Shown one piece after another: positions 8,148 through 16,476 of a stretch of DNA of 64,000 nt; positions within the stretch are counted from its first letter, which is position 1, and each line of letters begins with the position of its first letter. The stretch is from CAZEAP01 sp964510315. Lineage in GTDB: Bacteria; Planctomycetota; Brocadiia; SM23-32. A program made the position numbers and the translations under genes. The notes beneath the pieces were generated by a model that did no database searches, was not told the DNA's origin, and was given only the letters and a program-made list of their open reading frames with translations. Where the stretch lies: contig CAZEAP010000005.1 of the NCBI GenBank assembly GCA_964510315.1, positions 62,001 to 126,000 of the forward strand, read 5' to 3'.

Positions 8148-9248
8148 TTGAACGTTCCCGTCCTTGACCTGAAGGCGCAGTACCGGGCCCTCCAGGAGGA
8201 CATCGACGCGGCCCTCCGAAGGGTCTGCGAGAACTCCTGGTTCAAACTGGGGCCGGAGGTGGAGCGGTTCGAGAGCGACTGGGCCGACTACTGCGGGGCC
8301 GAAAGCTGCGTGGCCCTCAACTCCGGCACCTCCGCCCTGCACCTGGCCCTGCTGGGGCTCGGAGTCGGGGCCGGGGACGAGGTCATCACCACCCCGCTGA
8401 GCTTCTTCGCGACGGCGGAAGCGATCCTTTACTGCGGCGCCACACCGGTCTTCGCCGACATCGAACCGGACACCTTCAACCTGGACCCCGAAGCGGTCGA
8501 GCCCCTCATCACCCCCCGCACCCGGGCCGTGATGCCCGTGCATCTGTTCGGCCACCCCGCCGACATGGAACCCATCATGGAGGTGGCCGCCGGGCACGGG
8601 CTGGCCGTCGTGGAGGACGCCGCCCAGGCCCACGGAGCCCTTTACAAGGGTCGGAAAGTCGGCGCCATGGGAGACGCCGGCGCGTTCAGCTTCTACGTAA
8701 CAAAGAACCTGGGCGCCTTCGGGGAGGCCGGGGCGGTCGTAATGAACGACCCCGAGCTGGCCGAGCAAATCCTGCTGCTGCGCAATCACGGCCAGGGCGG
8801 AGGCTACTTCCACTCCGAGGTCGGTTACAACTACCGGATGAGCGGCTTCCAGGGCGCGGTGCTCAACGTCAAGCTGCCCCACCTGGACGCCTGGAACAGG
8901 CGCCGGCGCGAGGTGGCCGAAGCCTACTGCGAAGGGCTGGCGGGCACGCCCCTGACACTGCCGGAGGAAGCGAGTTACGCCCAATCGGCCTGGCACCAGT
9001 ACGCGGTGCGCACACCGCGACGGGACGAGTTGAAGGCTCATCTGGAGGGAGCGGGCGTGAGCGTGGTGATCCACTACCCGCGCCCCCTGCCGGAACAGGA
9101 AGCCCTGGCCGGACACCAGGTGCCCGCAACCCCCATCCCGGAAACGGAGCGCGCGTGCCGGGAGCTGCTGAGCCTGCCGATATTCCCGGAGATCACCGAG
9201 GAGCAGGTGGACTACGTTATCGAGACCGTCGAGGATTTCTTCGACTGA
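8148..9248 (+). CDS. DegT/DnrJ/EryC1/StrS family sugar-nucleotide aminotransferase
   Basis: A PLP-dependent transferase that puts an amino group on a keto-sugar nucleotide, supplying an amino sugar for the surface polymer. The 366-residue protein shows NSGTSALHLAL (58-68, phosphate binding), D157 in VVEDAAQAHGA (PLP ring contact) and the Schiff-base lysine K186 in YVTKNLGAFGEAG. The C-terminal HQYAVRT and VSVVIHYPRPLP regions are also typical. Start is TTG at 8148, decided by AGAGGAGGAGA a few bases upstream; no ATG is available in that position. The gene lies 15 bp after the regulator and 29 bp before the exporter permease. WbpE- or FdtB-like specificity is possible but cannot be read from sequence alone. 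Confidence 0.9.
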   Translation: MNVPVLDLKAQYRALQEDIDAALRRVCENSWFKLGPEVERFESDWADYCGAESCVALNSGTSALHLALLGLGVGAGDEVITTPLSFFATAEAILYCGATPVFADIEPDTFNLDPEAVEPLITPRTRAVMPVHLFGHPADMEPIMEVAAGHGLAVVEDAAQAHGALYKGRKVGAMGDAGAFSFYVTKNLGAFGEAGAVVMNDPELAEQILLLRNHGQGGGYFHSEVGYNYRMSGFQGAVLNVKLPHLDAWNRRRREVAEAYCEGLAGTPLTLPEEASYAQSAWHQYAVRTPRRDELKAHLEGAGVSVVIHYPRPLPEQEALAGHQVPATPIPETERACRELLSLPIFPEITEEQVDYVIETVEDFFD

Positions 9249-9277
9249 TTTCTCCTTCATTCGAGGACCACGGACCT

Positions 9278-10150
9278 ATGGCGTCGAACGGCGGAACCCG
9301 AAAGGACAGGCTGACCTGCTACCGCCCCGGACAGCGGCACGAGTTGGGCTGGTTCCAGACCTGGGCGGTGATGATCGGGAACATCGCCGGTGCGCGCGAC
9401 CTGATCTGGCAGCTCTTCAAAAGGGACTTCGTGGCCGCCTACAAGAAGTCCTTCATCGGCTATACCTGGCGGTTCATCACGCCGATCATCGGGATCGTCT
9501 CCTGGGTGTTCCTGAAGGAAACCGACATGCTGAAGCCCGGCGACCTGGAGATCCCCTACACCGCCTACATCATCACCGGCACCACAATGTGGGCGCTGTT
9601 CATGTCCTTCTACGGAGGAGCCAGGAACACACTTCAGGCCGGCGGCGGGATGCAGATGAAGGTGAAGTATCCCCACGAGGCGCTCCTGTTCAAGCAGGTG
9701 GCCAGCCGGATAGCCAACTTCACCCTCCGTTTCGCGGTGGTCCTGGTGGTGGTGGCCCTATGCGACGTCACCCTCCGGTGGGAGATATTGCTTCTTCCCG
9801 CGGTGGCCCTGCCGCTGTTCTTCCTGGGCTCGGCCATCGGGCTGGTTCTCTCGATGGTGGCCGTGGTGGCGGTTGACGTCAGCCGCATCGTCAACCGCGG
9901 CATGTCGCTGCTGATGTTCGCCACGCCCATCATCTACACAGACCAGGTGGAGAGCGCGTTCGTGCGGGAACTGGTCAAGTACAATCCCCTGACTTACCTG
10001 GTCTGCTCGGCCCGGGACCTGGTGCTCTACGGACGGCTCTACCAGCCGAAGCTTTACTTCATCGTTGCGGCGGCGTCCCTTGTGGCGTTCCTGCTTTCCT
10101 GGCGGCTTTTCTACGTCTCAGAAGACAAAATTGTCGAAAGGATGATTTAG
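9278..10150 (+). CDS. wzm: ABC-2 type polysaccharide export permease (Wzm-like)
   Basis: Inner-membrane half of an ABC exporter that moves a lipid-linked polysaccharide from cytoplasm to periplasm. The 290-residue product begins with a soluble stretch (about 1-50) and the family-typical amphipathic KRDFVAAYKKSFIGYTWRF, followed by about six hydrophobic segments (around 63-80, 95-115, 145-168, 170-205, 215-235 and 262-282). The motif FATPIIYT and the ending YNPLTYLVCSARDLVLYG are characteristic of Wzm/TagG permeases. I start at ATG 9278, the first codon after a GAGG and the aminotransferase stop. Its ATPase partner follows after a structured 248-bp gap. Confidence 0.9.
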   Translation: MASNGGTRKDRLTCYRPGQRHELGWFQTWAVMIGNIAGARDLIWQLFKRDFVAAYKKSFIGYTWRFITPIIGIVSWVFLKETDMLKPGDLEIPYTAYIITGTTMWALFMSFYGGARNTLQAGGGMQMKVKYPHEALLFKQVASRIANFTLRFAVVLVVVALCDVTLRWEILLLPAVALPLFFLGSAIGLVLSMVAVVAVDVSRIVNRGMSLLMFATPIIYTDQVESAFVRELVKYNPLTYLVCSARDLVLYGRLYQPKLYFIVAAASLVAFLLSWRLFYVSEDKIVERMI

Positions 10151-10398
10151 GTCCGGAACGGACCGCACTCTGAAGAATGAAACGGAAAGTAAAAGAGCGG
10201 GGCTTCGTCGCCTCGTGGCTGGAAGGCGCACAGATAGCTGCGTCGACCAGCCGACCAATGCATGACAGCTCAGCCCCGAAGGGGCGTTACATGCCCAGCC
10301 TGGGAGCCTGACCTGACACTGCAAGCCCGTACGCGGAACAACCGCACAGCTCAGCAAAAAAACAACCTGACAACTAATCTCGCGGAGGAAACTTTCCG
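10151..10398 (+). other. Structured intergenic region between exporter permease and ATPase
   Basis: No gene is visible. Three predicted hairpins stand in a row: a two-part stem GGCTGG/CCAGCC at 10217-10252 enclosing GCGCA/TGCGT; GCCCC-gaa-GGGGC at 10273-10285; and CCCAG-c-CTGGG at 10294-10304. The last two, separated by ACAT, echo the layout of the repeat at 18292-18721. Possible roles are mRNA processing or tuning of ATPase levels (inference). Confidence 0.5.
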
Positions 10399-11694
10399 AT
10401 GTCCGCCGTTCCCCGCCAGTTGAGCAGCTGGGCGACCGCGCCACCGCCCGCCGAGATGGACGAGGACGTGGTTGCCTCGGTGCGAGACGTCTCCAAGAAG
10501 TTCTGCAAGCACCTCCGCCGCAGCATGTATTACGGCATCCTGGACCTCTCGCGGAACCTTGTGGGCGTGCACCCGGATTCCACCTACCTGCGGAAGGGGG
10601 AGTTCTGGGCGGTGAAGGACATCAACTTCGATTTGCGGCGGGGAGAGGCACTGGGACTGATCGGGCGCAACGGGTCCGGCAAGACCACCCTCCTGAGGCT
10701 GCTTGCCGGCATCTTCCCCCCGGACAAGGGGGAGATCGCCGTACGGGGACGGGTGGGGGCGCTGATCAGCCTCGGCGCCGGATTCCACCCCCACATGACC
10801 GGACGGGAGAACATCTACCTGAACGGCACGATACTGGGGATGAGCCGGCGGGAGGTAGCCGAGAAGTTCGACCAGATCGTCCAGTTCTCGGAGCTGGAGG
10901 AGTTCATCGACACGCCGGTTTCGGCGTATTCCTCCGGGATGCGGGTGCGGCTCGGGTTCGCGATCGCCATCCACCTGGACCCCGACGTGGTGCTGATCGA
11001 CGAGGTCCTGGCGGTCGGCGATTTTGCCTTCCGCGCAAAGTGTCTGCGACGCATGGACGACCTTCGCAACTCCGGCGCCAGTATCATGTTCGTCTCCCAC
11101 CACATGGGGCAGATATCCCGCCTGTGCGACCGCGCAATCGTCCTGGAGAGGGGGAACATTGACCTGATAGCCTCCCCGGAGGAGGCGGTGGATTACTACA
11201 TTAAAGTGGCCGGCCAGCAGGAGCCGGACCGAGCGGGCACGGGCAAAGCGCGGATCGCTCAGGTGCGTGCCTTTGACGCAGAGGGCCGGGAGCGCAACGA
11301 ATTCGAGACCGGAGAGTACGTGCGCTACGAGATCGAGGTGGAGTTCCGAGAGACACTGGAGTCCCCCGTCATCTCCCTCGGTCTCTACAACTCAGCCGAG
11401 GTTTTGTGTGCGGCGATGCGGACGGACCAGACCGACTGGCAGCCGGACGGGCGCCGCGGACGGCGCATCTTTGAAGTTGTCATCCCCTCGCTGTCTCTCG
11501 GCCCTGAAACCTACAGAGCTTGTGTCGGGGTGTTTGCAGCAGGCGCCATAACTGCGCACGACTGGCTGAAACCGGCTCACAAGCTCACCGTTCCGGGCGG
11601 CCGACAGATGGGAGGCGTTTGCCGCCTCGAGCATCAGTGGCGGGAACGGCCCGCCGGCTCCACAGGCCGGTCTCTATCGTCCGGAGCGGACTGA
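10399..11694 (+). CDS. wzt: ABC polysaccharide export ATPase with C-terminal carbohydrate-binding domain (Wzt-like)
   Basis: ATPase partner of the upstream permease. Residues about 25-260 form the nucleotide-binding domain: Walker A GRNGSGKTT (89-97), signature YSSGM (177-181), Walker B VVLIDEVLAVGD (197-208) and the H-loop VSHH. The family-specific N-terminal insert (LRRSMYYGILDLSRN) is present. Residues about 275-415 form a Wzt_C-like beta-sandwich (FETGEYVRYEIEVEF ... LSLGPETYRACVGVF). In known Wzt proteins this domain recognises the modified non-reducing end of the polymer, so export is coupled to correct chain termination. ATG 10399 is preceded by GGAGGA (10384-10389). Total length 431 is normal for Wzt with the C-terminal domain. 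Confidence 0.93.
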   Translation: MSAVPRQLSSWATAPPPAEMDEDVVASVRDVSKKFCKHLRRSMYYGILDLSRNLVGVHPDSTYLRKGEFWAVKDINFDLRRGEALGLIGRNGSGKTTLLRLLAGIFPPDKGEIAVRGRVGALISLGAGFHPHMTGRENIYLNGTILGMSRREVAEKFDQIVQFSELEEFIDTPVSAYSSGMRVRLGFAIAIHLDPDVVLIDEVLAVGDFAFRAKCLRRMDDLRNSGASIMFVSHHMGQISRLCDRAIVLERGNIDLIASPEEAVDYYIKVAGQQEPDRAGTGKARIAQVRAFDAEGRERNEFETGEYVRYEIEVEFRETLESPVISLGLYNSAEVLCAAMRTDQTDWQPDGRRGRRIFEVVIPSLSLGPETYRACVGVFAAGAITAHDWLKPAHKLTVPGGRQMGGVCRLEHQWRERPAGSTGRSLSSGAD

Positions 11695-11726
11695 AGCGTT
11701 GGCAAGCTGACCCGGAAGGAAAAGGC

Positions 11727-12974
11727 ATGCGTCCCAAAAACCTCATACTGCTCACCCTGGATTGTGTCCGGCCGGACCACCTGGGGTGCTACGGCTACCG
11801 GCGGTGGCGCATAACTCCGCATATCGACCGCCTGGCGGAGCGGGGGGTTGTGTTCCCCGACGTCATCTCTCAGTCCTGCTTTACCGGCTACTCGCACGCC
11901 TCTCTGCTCACGGGCCTCTATCCCTTCGAGCACGGCTACCACCACAACCTCGGCGGCATGGCGGAGGGCGTTCCGACGCTGCCGGAGGCGTTCGAACGGG
12001 CGGGTTACCAGACGGGCGCCTTCATCGGCGTGGAATTCCTTGGTCGCAACCAGGGATTTGCGCGGGGCTTCGGCCACTTCGACGACGATTTCTCCGATTT
12101 CCTCTGGCGAAACGAGAAGGTCTGGAACGCCCGGATCGGCCGGGACTGGCGCGACAACGCGAGAAGCTGGCTCCGGGATGTGTGCCGTCGGGAAGAGCCC
12201 TTCTTCATGTGGGGACACTGGTTTGCCACGCACCAGGGATGCAGCGATGCGCTCCCGGGCAGCCTCGGGGCGCTCTGGCTGCGCCTGCGGTTCCCGCCGG
12301 ACAAAGGTCTGCCCGAGCCCTACCGGTATTACGACGCCCAGATTGCCCACTGCGACCGCTACGTCATAGGTGCTTTGCTGAGTGAACTGAGGGAAGCCGG
12401 CCAGTTGGAGCACACGATCCTCGCCGTCACTTCCGACCACGGCCAGGCGCTCGGACAGCACGGCTACATGGGTCACGACAACCTGTACTCCGGCACCGTC
12501 CGGGTGCCTCTGGTCATGGCGGGGCCGGGAGTCAGGGAGTGCTTCTCCGGCGGCCCCCCGGAACTGGCCCGCTCGATCGACATACTCCCCCTCTGCATGC
12601 GGGTCGCCGGCGTCGATGGACCGTGGCCCCACAACGACGACTGGGGTCCCGAGGGCGCCGTCTCGGCCTACAGCTACGGCGTGAGTGTGGACCTCGAAGA
12701 CCAGACGAACAACGTGTACATAGAGAGCCTCCAAGACCACGTCTGGAAACTTCTGCGCCACGGCGATCGGACGGAGCTCTACCACATACGGAATGACCCC
12801 GAGGAGAAGAACGATCTGGCGGCAGAGCGACCACAGATGGTCGAGAAGAAGCGCGAATGCTTGACCGATCTAAGAGGCGGCTTCTCATACAGGGACGCGC
12901 ACATGAAACGCGACTACGCAGCCGCCGGTGACGAAAAGCTTCTGGAGAACCTGCGAAATCTCGGCTACCTGTAG
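11727..12974 (+). CDS. Sulfatase-fold (alkaline phosphatase superfamily) enzyme with Thr nucleophile
   Basis: A 415-residue PF00884-type protein. The N-terminal metal site is clear (LLTLDCVRPDHLGCYG) and the C-terminal metal site is TSDHGQALGQHGYMGHDN. The nucleophile region reads FTGYSHASLLTGLYP. Aligned to the sulfatase C-x-P-S-R motif, the modified Cys is replaced by T53, so formylglycine cannot form and a phosphotransfer or phosphodiesterase chemistry is more likely than sulfate hydrolysis. No signal peptide or membrane segment is seen, so it is probably cytosolic. It ends in LRNLGYL, a tail shared with the other three enzymes of this fold in the locus. ATG 11727 follows AAGGA by 7-8 bases. 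Sits 32 bp after wzt. Confidence 0.82.
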   Translation: MRPKNLILLTLDCVRPDHLGCYGYRRWRITPHIDRLAERGVVFPDVISQSCFTGYSHASLLTGLYPFEHGYHHNLGGMAEGVPTLPEAFERAGYQTGAFIGVEFLGRNQGFARGFGHFDDDFSDFLWRNEKVWNARIGRDWRDNARSWLRDVCRREEPFFMWGHWFATHQGCSDALPGSLGALWLRLRFPPDKGLPEPYRYYDAQIAHCDRYVIGALLSELREAGQLEHTILAVTSDHGQALGQHGYMGHDNLYSGTVRVPLVMAGPGVRECFSGGPPELARSIDILPLCMRVAGVDGPWPHNDDWGPEGAVSAYSYGVSVDLEDQTNNVYIESLQDHVWKLLRHGDRTELYHIRNDPEEKNDLAAERPQMVEKKRECLTDLRGGFSYRDAHMKRDYAAAGDEKLLENLRNLGYL

Positions 12975-13024
12975 GCGCGGCCCGGCCGCGCCGGGATGTG
13001 AACCACTTGAGTCCGGGAGAAACG

Positions 13025-13744
13025 TTGACTGAGGACGCTTACAAGCGCACGGTGCGAGCGGACCCCGAAGCCCCCGAGTGGCGCCAGGACCCCTGGTACG
13101 ACGTCTTTGTCGAGCGCACGACCTTCGCCAGGGCGTTCTGCCACGGGGCGCGCGTGTTGGACGCTCCCTGCGGCGTCGGCTGGGCCGCCAAAAAGCTGGC
13201 TGAGGTCGCCTCCGAGGTCCACGGCATTGATTCGGATCCGGAGGCGATTGACTACGCAAAAGGCAAGTACGCCGGGCCCAACATCTCTTACGCGGTAATG
13301 GACGCGCTCGATCCGGCGTACCCGGACGCCCGGTTCGATACGGCGGTCTCCCTTGAGGCCCTGGAGCACTTCACAGCGGAGCAGGGAAACCGCTACCTCC
13401 GCCAGTTGCACCGAATGCTGGTGGCCGGGGGACGCATCGTCGGCAGCACGCCGGCGGCGCGCGATGCTGCCGAAGCCCGGCGGATGCTCAAGCGCTCGCG
13501 CGAGAAGGGCCACAGGTGGATCTACACCCGAGAAGCCCTCCGCCGAAAGCTGGAAGTGTCCTTCCGGGAGGTTGCGGTGGTTCCGATGCCCCAGCCCTAC
13601 TTCCTGTTCTGCGGAACAAAGCGCCCGGCCGCCGGCGAACCGCCGAATGAACGTCGGGGAGGGTTGCTGCATCACCTGAGGCGATCCCTTGCCGGTGTGC
13701 TTCGGCTCCGCAACCGGGATTCCGGAACCCCTGATGGGTCGTGA
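13025..13744 (+). CDS. Class I SAM-dependent methyltransferase
   Basis: About 239 residues. Shows the SAM-binding motif I (VLDAPCGVGWAAKKLA), acidic end of the second strand (VHGIDSD), and SLEALEHFTAEQGNRYLRQ followed by LVAGGRIVGSTP, the pattern of small-molecule methyltransferases. The likely role is methylation of a sugar in the polymer, possibly as a chain terminator read by the Wzt C-terminal domain (inference from position). The start is uncertain. I prefer TTG 13025 because GGGAG lies 6 bases before it. An in-frame GTG at 12998 would add nine residues but lacks a clear ribosome binding site. Highly basic C-terminal 40 residues follow the fold. Confidence 0.78.
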   Translation: MTEDAYKRTVRADPEAPEWRQDPWYDVFVERTTFARAFCHGARVLDAPCGVGWAAKKLAEVASEVHGIDSDPEAIDYAKGKYAGPNISYAVMDALDPAYPDARFDTAVSLEALEHFTAEQGNRYLRQLHRMLVAGGRIVGSTPAARDAAEARRMLKRSREKGHRWIYTREALRRKLEVSFREVAVVPMPQPYFLFCGTKRPAAGEPPNERRGGLLHHLRRSLAGVLRLRNRDSGTPDGS

Positions 13745-13753
13745 CTACAGAAT

Positions 13754-15226
13754 ATGACCGTATTGCTCACAACGTCGGCCGCCCCCAAGCGCAGCCCTTT
13801 TCCCACGAATGAAAAAAGGCCGCCCGTGGGACTGGGCTTCCTCATCAGCGTGCTCAGGAAGTCCGGGCGGCGCGTCATCTTCCGAGACCCCTATCTGGAG
13901 TTCGACCCCGCCTTCCCCGGCGCGGACATGCTTGTGCGGGAAGGCGTGGACCTCGTAGGAATCTACTCCAACACGGTCTGCTTCCAGGACACCCTCAGGA
14001 TGTGCCGCCGGCTGGAGCGTTTCCGCCGGGAAGGCCGATGGGAGGGACGCATTGCCGTGGGCGGACCCCATGCTTCGATCGCTCCGGACAGCCTGCCGAG
14101 CTACGTGGACCACGTCGTCGTCGGCGAAGGCGAGGGCCTCATCGTTGACCTCGCCGAAGGCCGCGCGCCGAAGGGGATCACAGAAGGCCCGTTGGTTGAA
14201 GACCTCGATTCGGTTCCCCGGCCGGCCTATGACCTGTTCAGCGAGATGCCCTACGACTTCGGCCACGCGGATTTGGAGCGGGAACCGGTCTACATGCTCA
14301 ACACGAGCCGCGGGTGTTCCTACGCCTGCACGTTCTGCTCGGTTCGTTCCGTCTGGGGGCGCGGGTACCGCGCCATGAGCGCCGAGCGCGTCGCCGACGA
14401 CGTAGAATGGCTTTGTGCCGACTACGGCGCCAGGGGAATCTACTTCCGAGAGGACCATTTCACGCTGAGTCGGGAGAGAACTCGCCTATTCTGCCGGGAA
14501 GTGCTGCGCCGGGACCTGGACGTCGTCTGGGCGTGCGAAAGCCGGGCCGACTCCCTTGACCCTGAACTGCTGCGGCTGATGCACCGAGCCGGCTGCCGGT
14601 GGCTCTACATCGGGGTTGAGAGCGGAAGTGAACGCATGCTGGAACGGCTGCGCAAAGAGGAGACGCTCGAGGACTTCCGAAAGGCCTTCCGCTGGTGCCG
14701 TCGCGCGGGCGTCCGCACCTACGCCTCTTTTATCGTCGGTGTGCCAGGCGAGACGCCGCACGACGTACTCCGGACGCTGCAGTTCGCGGACGAACTCAAC
14801 GCCAACAGGACGATATTCAACGTGTTCGCCGGGCTTCCCGACAGTCCGCTGTACCGGGAAGCCATCCGGGACGGACTCGTGGAGCACGAAGACGAAAACG
14901 GACTCCTTTATCTGAAAGGTCACGACCTGCGGACCCTCGGGGCCTATGGCCCCTGGAGCACACCGCTGATGATCCCAGGGCGCAAGTTTCGCCCGGGAGC
15001 GTGGGCTCTCAAATGGCTTTATCGTCTTACCAGGGGCTGGCCCCGCCTCAACGTCGCCCTCTGGCGGATAATGCGGCGGACGTTGCTGACCTGGGGCACG
15101 CGATACCTCGCCGGGAGAGACGAGGGTGATCCCGGGGCCTCGAAGCCCCGGCGCGGCGGAGCGCCGACCGCCGGCGCCCCTCCGCCTGCAAGAAGCTCCA
15201 ACGGAGGTGAGAAACGTGAAGCCTGA
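13754..15226 (+). CDS. B12-binding domain radical SAM protein
   Basis: A 490-residue enzyme of the BchE/P-methylase class. The N-terminal 145 residues form a cobalamin-binding-like domain (GLGFLISVLRKSGRRV ... VDLVGIYS ... RIAVGGPHAS). The radical SAM core follows with the cluster motif C188-x3-C192-x2-C195 (SRGCSYACTFCSVR), then FREDHFTLSRE, WLYIGVESGSE and SFIVGVPGETPHDVL. Such proteins often methylate or rearrange unreactive carbons. In a polysaccharide locus a C-methylation or sugar modification is plausible but unproven. The last 11 bases overlap the start of the next glycosyltransferase gene, so translation is probably coupled. No strong ribosome binding site precedes the ATG at 13754. 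Confidence 0.88.
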   Translation: MTVLLTTSAAPKRSPFPTNEKRPPVGLGFLISVLRKSGRRVIFRDPYLEFDPAFPGADMLVREGVDLVGIYSNTVCFQDTLRMCRRLERFRREGRWEGRIAVGGPHASIAPDSLPSYVDHVVVGEGEGLIVDLAEGRAPKGITEGPLVEDLDSVPRPAYDLFSEMPYDFGHADLEREPVYMLNTSRGCSYACTFCSVRSVWGRGYRAMSAERVADDVEWLCADYGARGIYFREDHFTLSRERTRLFCREVLRRDLDVVWACESRADSLDPELLRLMHRAGCRWLYIGVESGSERMLERLRKEETLEDFRKAFRWCRRAGVRTYASFIVGVPGETPHDVLRTLQFADELNANRTIFNVFAGLPDSPLYREAIRDGLVEHEDENGLLYLKGHDLRTLGAYGPWSTPLMIPGRKFRPGAWALKWLYRLTRGWPRLNVALWRIMRRTLLTWGTRYLAGRDEGDPGASKPRRGGAPTAGAPPPARSSNGGEKREA

Positions 15227-16472
15227 GATCAGCGTCCTGATGAGCGTCTACAATGGCCAGGAACGGGTCGGCGCGGCGGTGGAGAGCCTGCTGGCGCAGA
15301 CGTTCCAGGATTTCGAGCTGCTCATCGTTGACGACGCCTCCACCGACGCAACTCCCGAGATTCTCTCCGGATACGAGGATCCGCGGCTGCGGGTTCTGCA
15401 CAACGACCGGAACCTGGGCTTGACCCGTTCCCTCAACAGGGCGCTTCCCCGCGCGAATGCCCCGCTGGTGGCGCGCCAGGACCATGACGACGTCTCCGTA
15501 CCGGGGCGGCTTCAACGCCAGGTTGCCTACATGCGGCAGCATCCCGAGTGTGTGGCACTCAGTTCCTGGTACGAACTCGTGACGGAGGAAGGCGAGGTTC
15601 ACAAGCGCCGGCCTCCGGTCCGAGACACCGCGATACGTTGGAAGCTGCTCTTCGGGACCCCCCTCGCCCATCCGGCCCTGATGGCCCGCACCGCGGCGCT
15701 GCGGAAAATCGACGGATACGACGAGGCGCTGCCGTTCGCCCAGGACTACGATCTGGAATGCCGCCTCGCCGACGTGGGACGCCTGCATAACCTGCCGGAA
15801 TACCTGGTGACCAAGGCCGAGAGGAGCCGCGCCATCTCGGTCAGTAAAGGCGACGAACAGCGCCGCCTGGCGCAGCAGATCGGGTGCCGCCGCATCGGGC
15901 GGCTTCTCGGCTCCGAGCCAGTCAGACCCGAACTGCGCGGGGCGGCCAGGCAGTTCCTCGTTGGCAGATGCCTGCCCACTCGGGTGCCGGTGGAGGCGGG
16001 TGTGAAGTTCAGTCTGAAGCTGGCGCGGCGCTTCGCGGAAGCTCATGACTGCCCGGAGTTCGTCTCCCGACAGCTCGCCTTCGTCCTTCAGGAAGTCGCG
16101 GAGTCCGCGGACCGTCACTTCGACGGAGGAAGGGAACAGGCCCTCCAGCGCGCCCGGGCGAGCTGGCTGGTAGCTCGGAGCGGTCTGGTCACACATCCGG
16201 TCAAAGTGCCCATCAGCCTGCTGGCCGAGCCGTCTCTGGTGGCGGAGATGCTGGAGGAACGGGAAGCCGCGCGGAGGGTCGGCTCGCAGGAGATGATCCG
16301 GCAGGTTCTTACTCGATGCCTGCTGAGCGAGGTCCCCAGGTCCCAGCTCATCGGGGAGTTCAGGCGGCGTCGGCTTGTGGACGAACTGCCCGGAACCTTG
16401 CTGCTGAAAGCGGCCTGGCGCCGCCTGCGACGGAAGATCACCGGCAAAGCAGAGCACGGACCGGAGGCATAG
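15216..16472 (+). CDS. Family 2 glycosyltransferase
   Basis: A 418-residue GT-A fold transferase. The N-terminal 220 residues hold the nucleotide-sugar site: ISVLMSVYNGQERV (5-18), LLIVDDASTDATPE (35-48) and the metal-binding DHDD (89-92). A second conserved block is HPECVALSSWYELV, with AQDYDLECRLADVGRLHN as acceptor-side signature. The remaining 190 residues are helical and basic and belong only to this subfamily. Start is GTG 15216, decided by the strong GGAGGTGA at 15203-15210; the gene overlaps the radical SAM gene by 11 bases. It is paralogous to the transferase at 22088. Donor and acceptor sugars cannot be told. Confidence 0.88.
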   Translation: MKPEISVLMSVYNGQERVGAAVESLLAQTFQDFELLIVDDASTDATPEILSGYEDPRLRVLHNDRNLGLTRSLNRALPRANAPLVARQDHDDVSVPGRLQRQVAYMRQHPECVALSSWYELVTEEGEVHKRRPPVRDTAIRWKLLFGTPLAHPALMARTAALRKIDGYDEALPFAQDYDLECRLADVGRLHNLPEYLVTKAERSRAISVSKGDEQRRLAQQIGCRRIGRLLGSEPVRPELRGAARQFLVGRCLPTRVPVEAGVKFSLKLARRFAEAHDCPEFVSRQLAFVLQEVAESADRHFDGGREQALQRARASWLVARSGLVTHPVKVPISLLAEPSLVAEMLEEREAARRVGSQEMIRQVLTRCLLSEVPRSQLIGEFRRRRLVDELPGTLLLKAAWRRLRRKITGKAEHGPEA

Positions 16473-16476
16473 ATAA

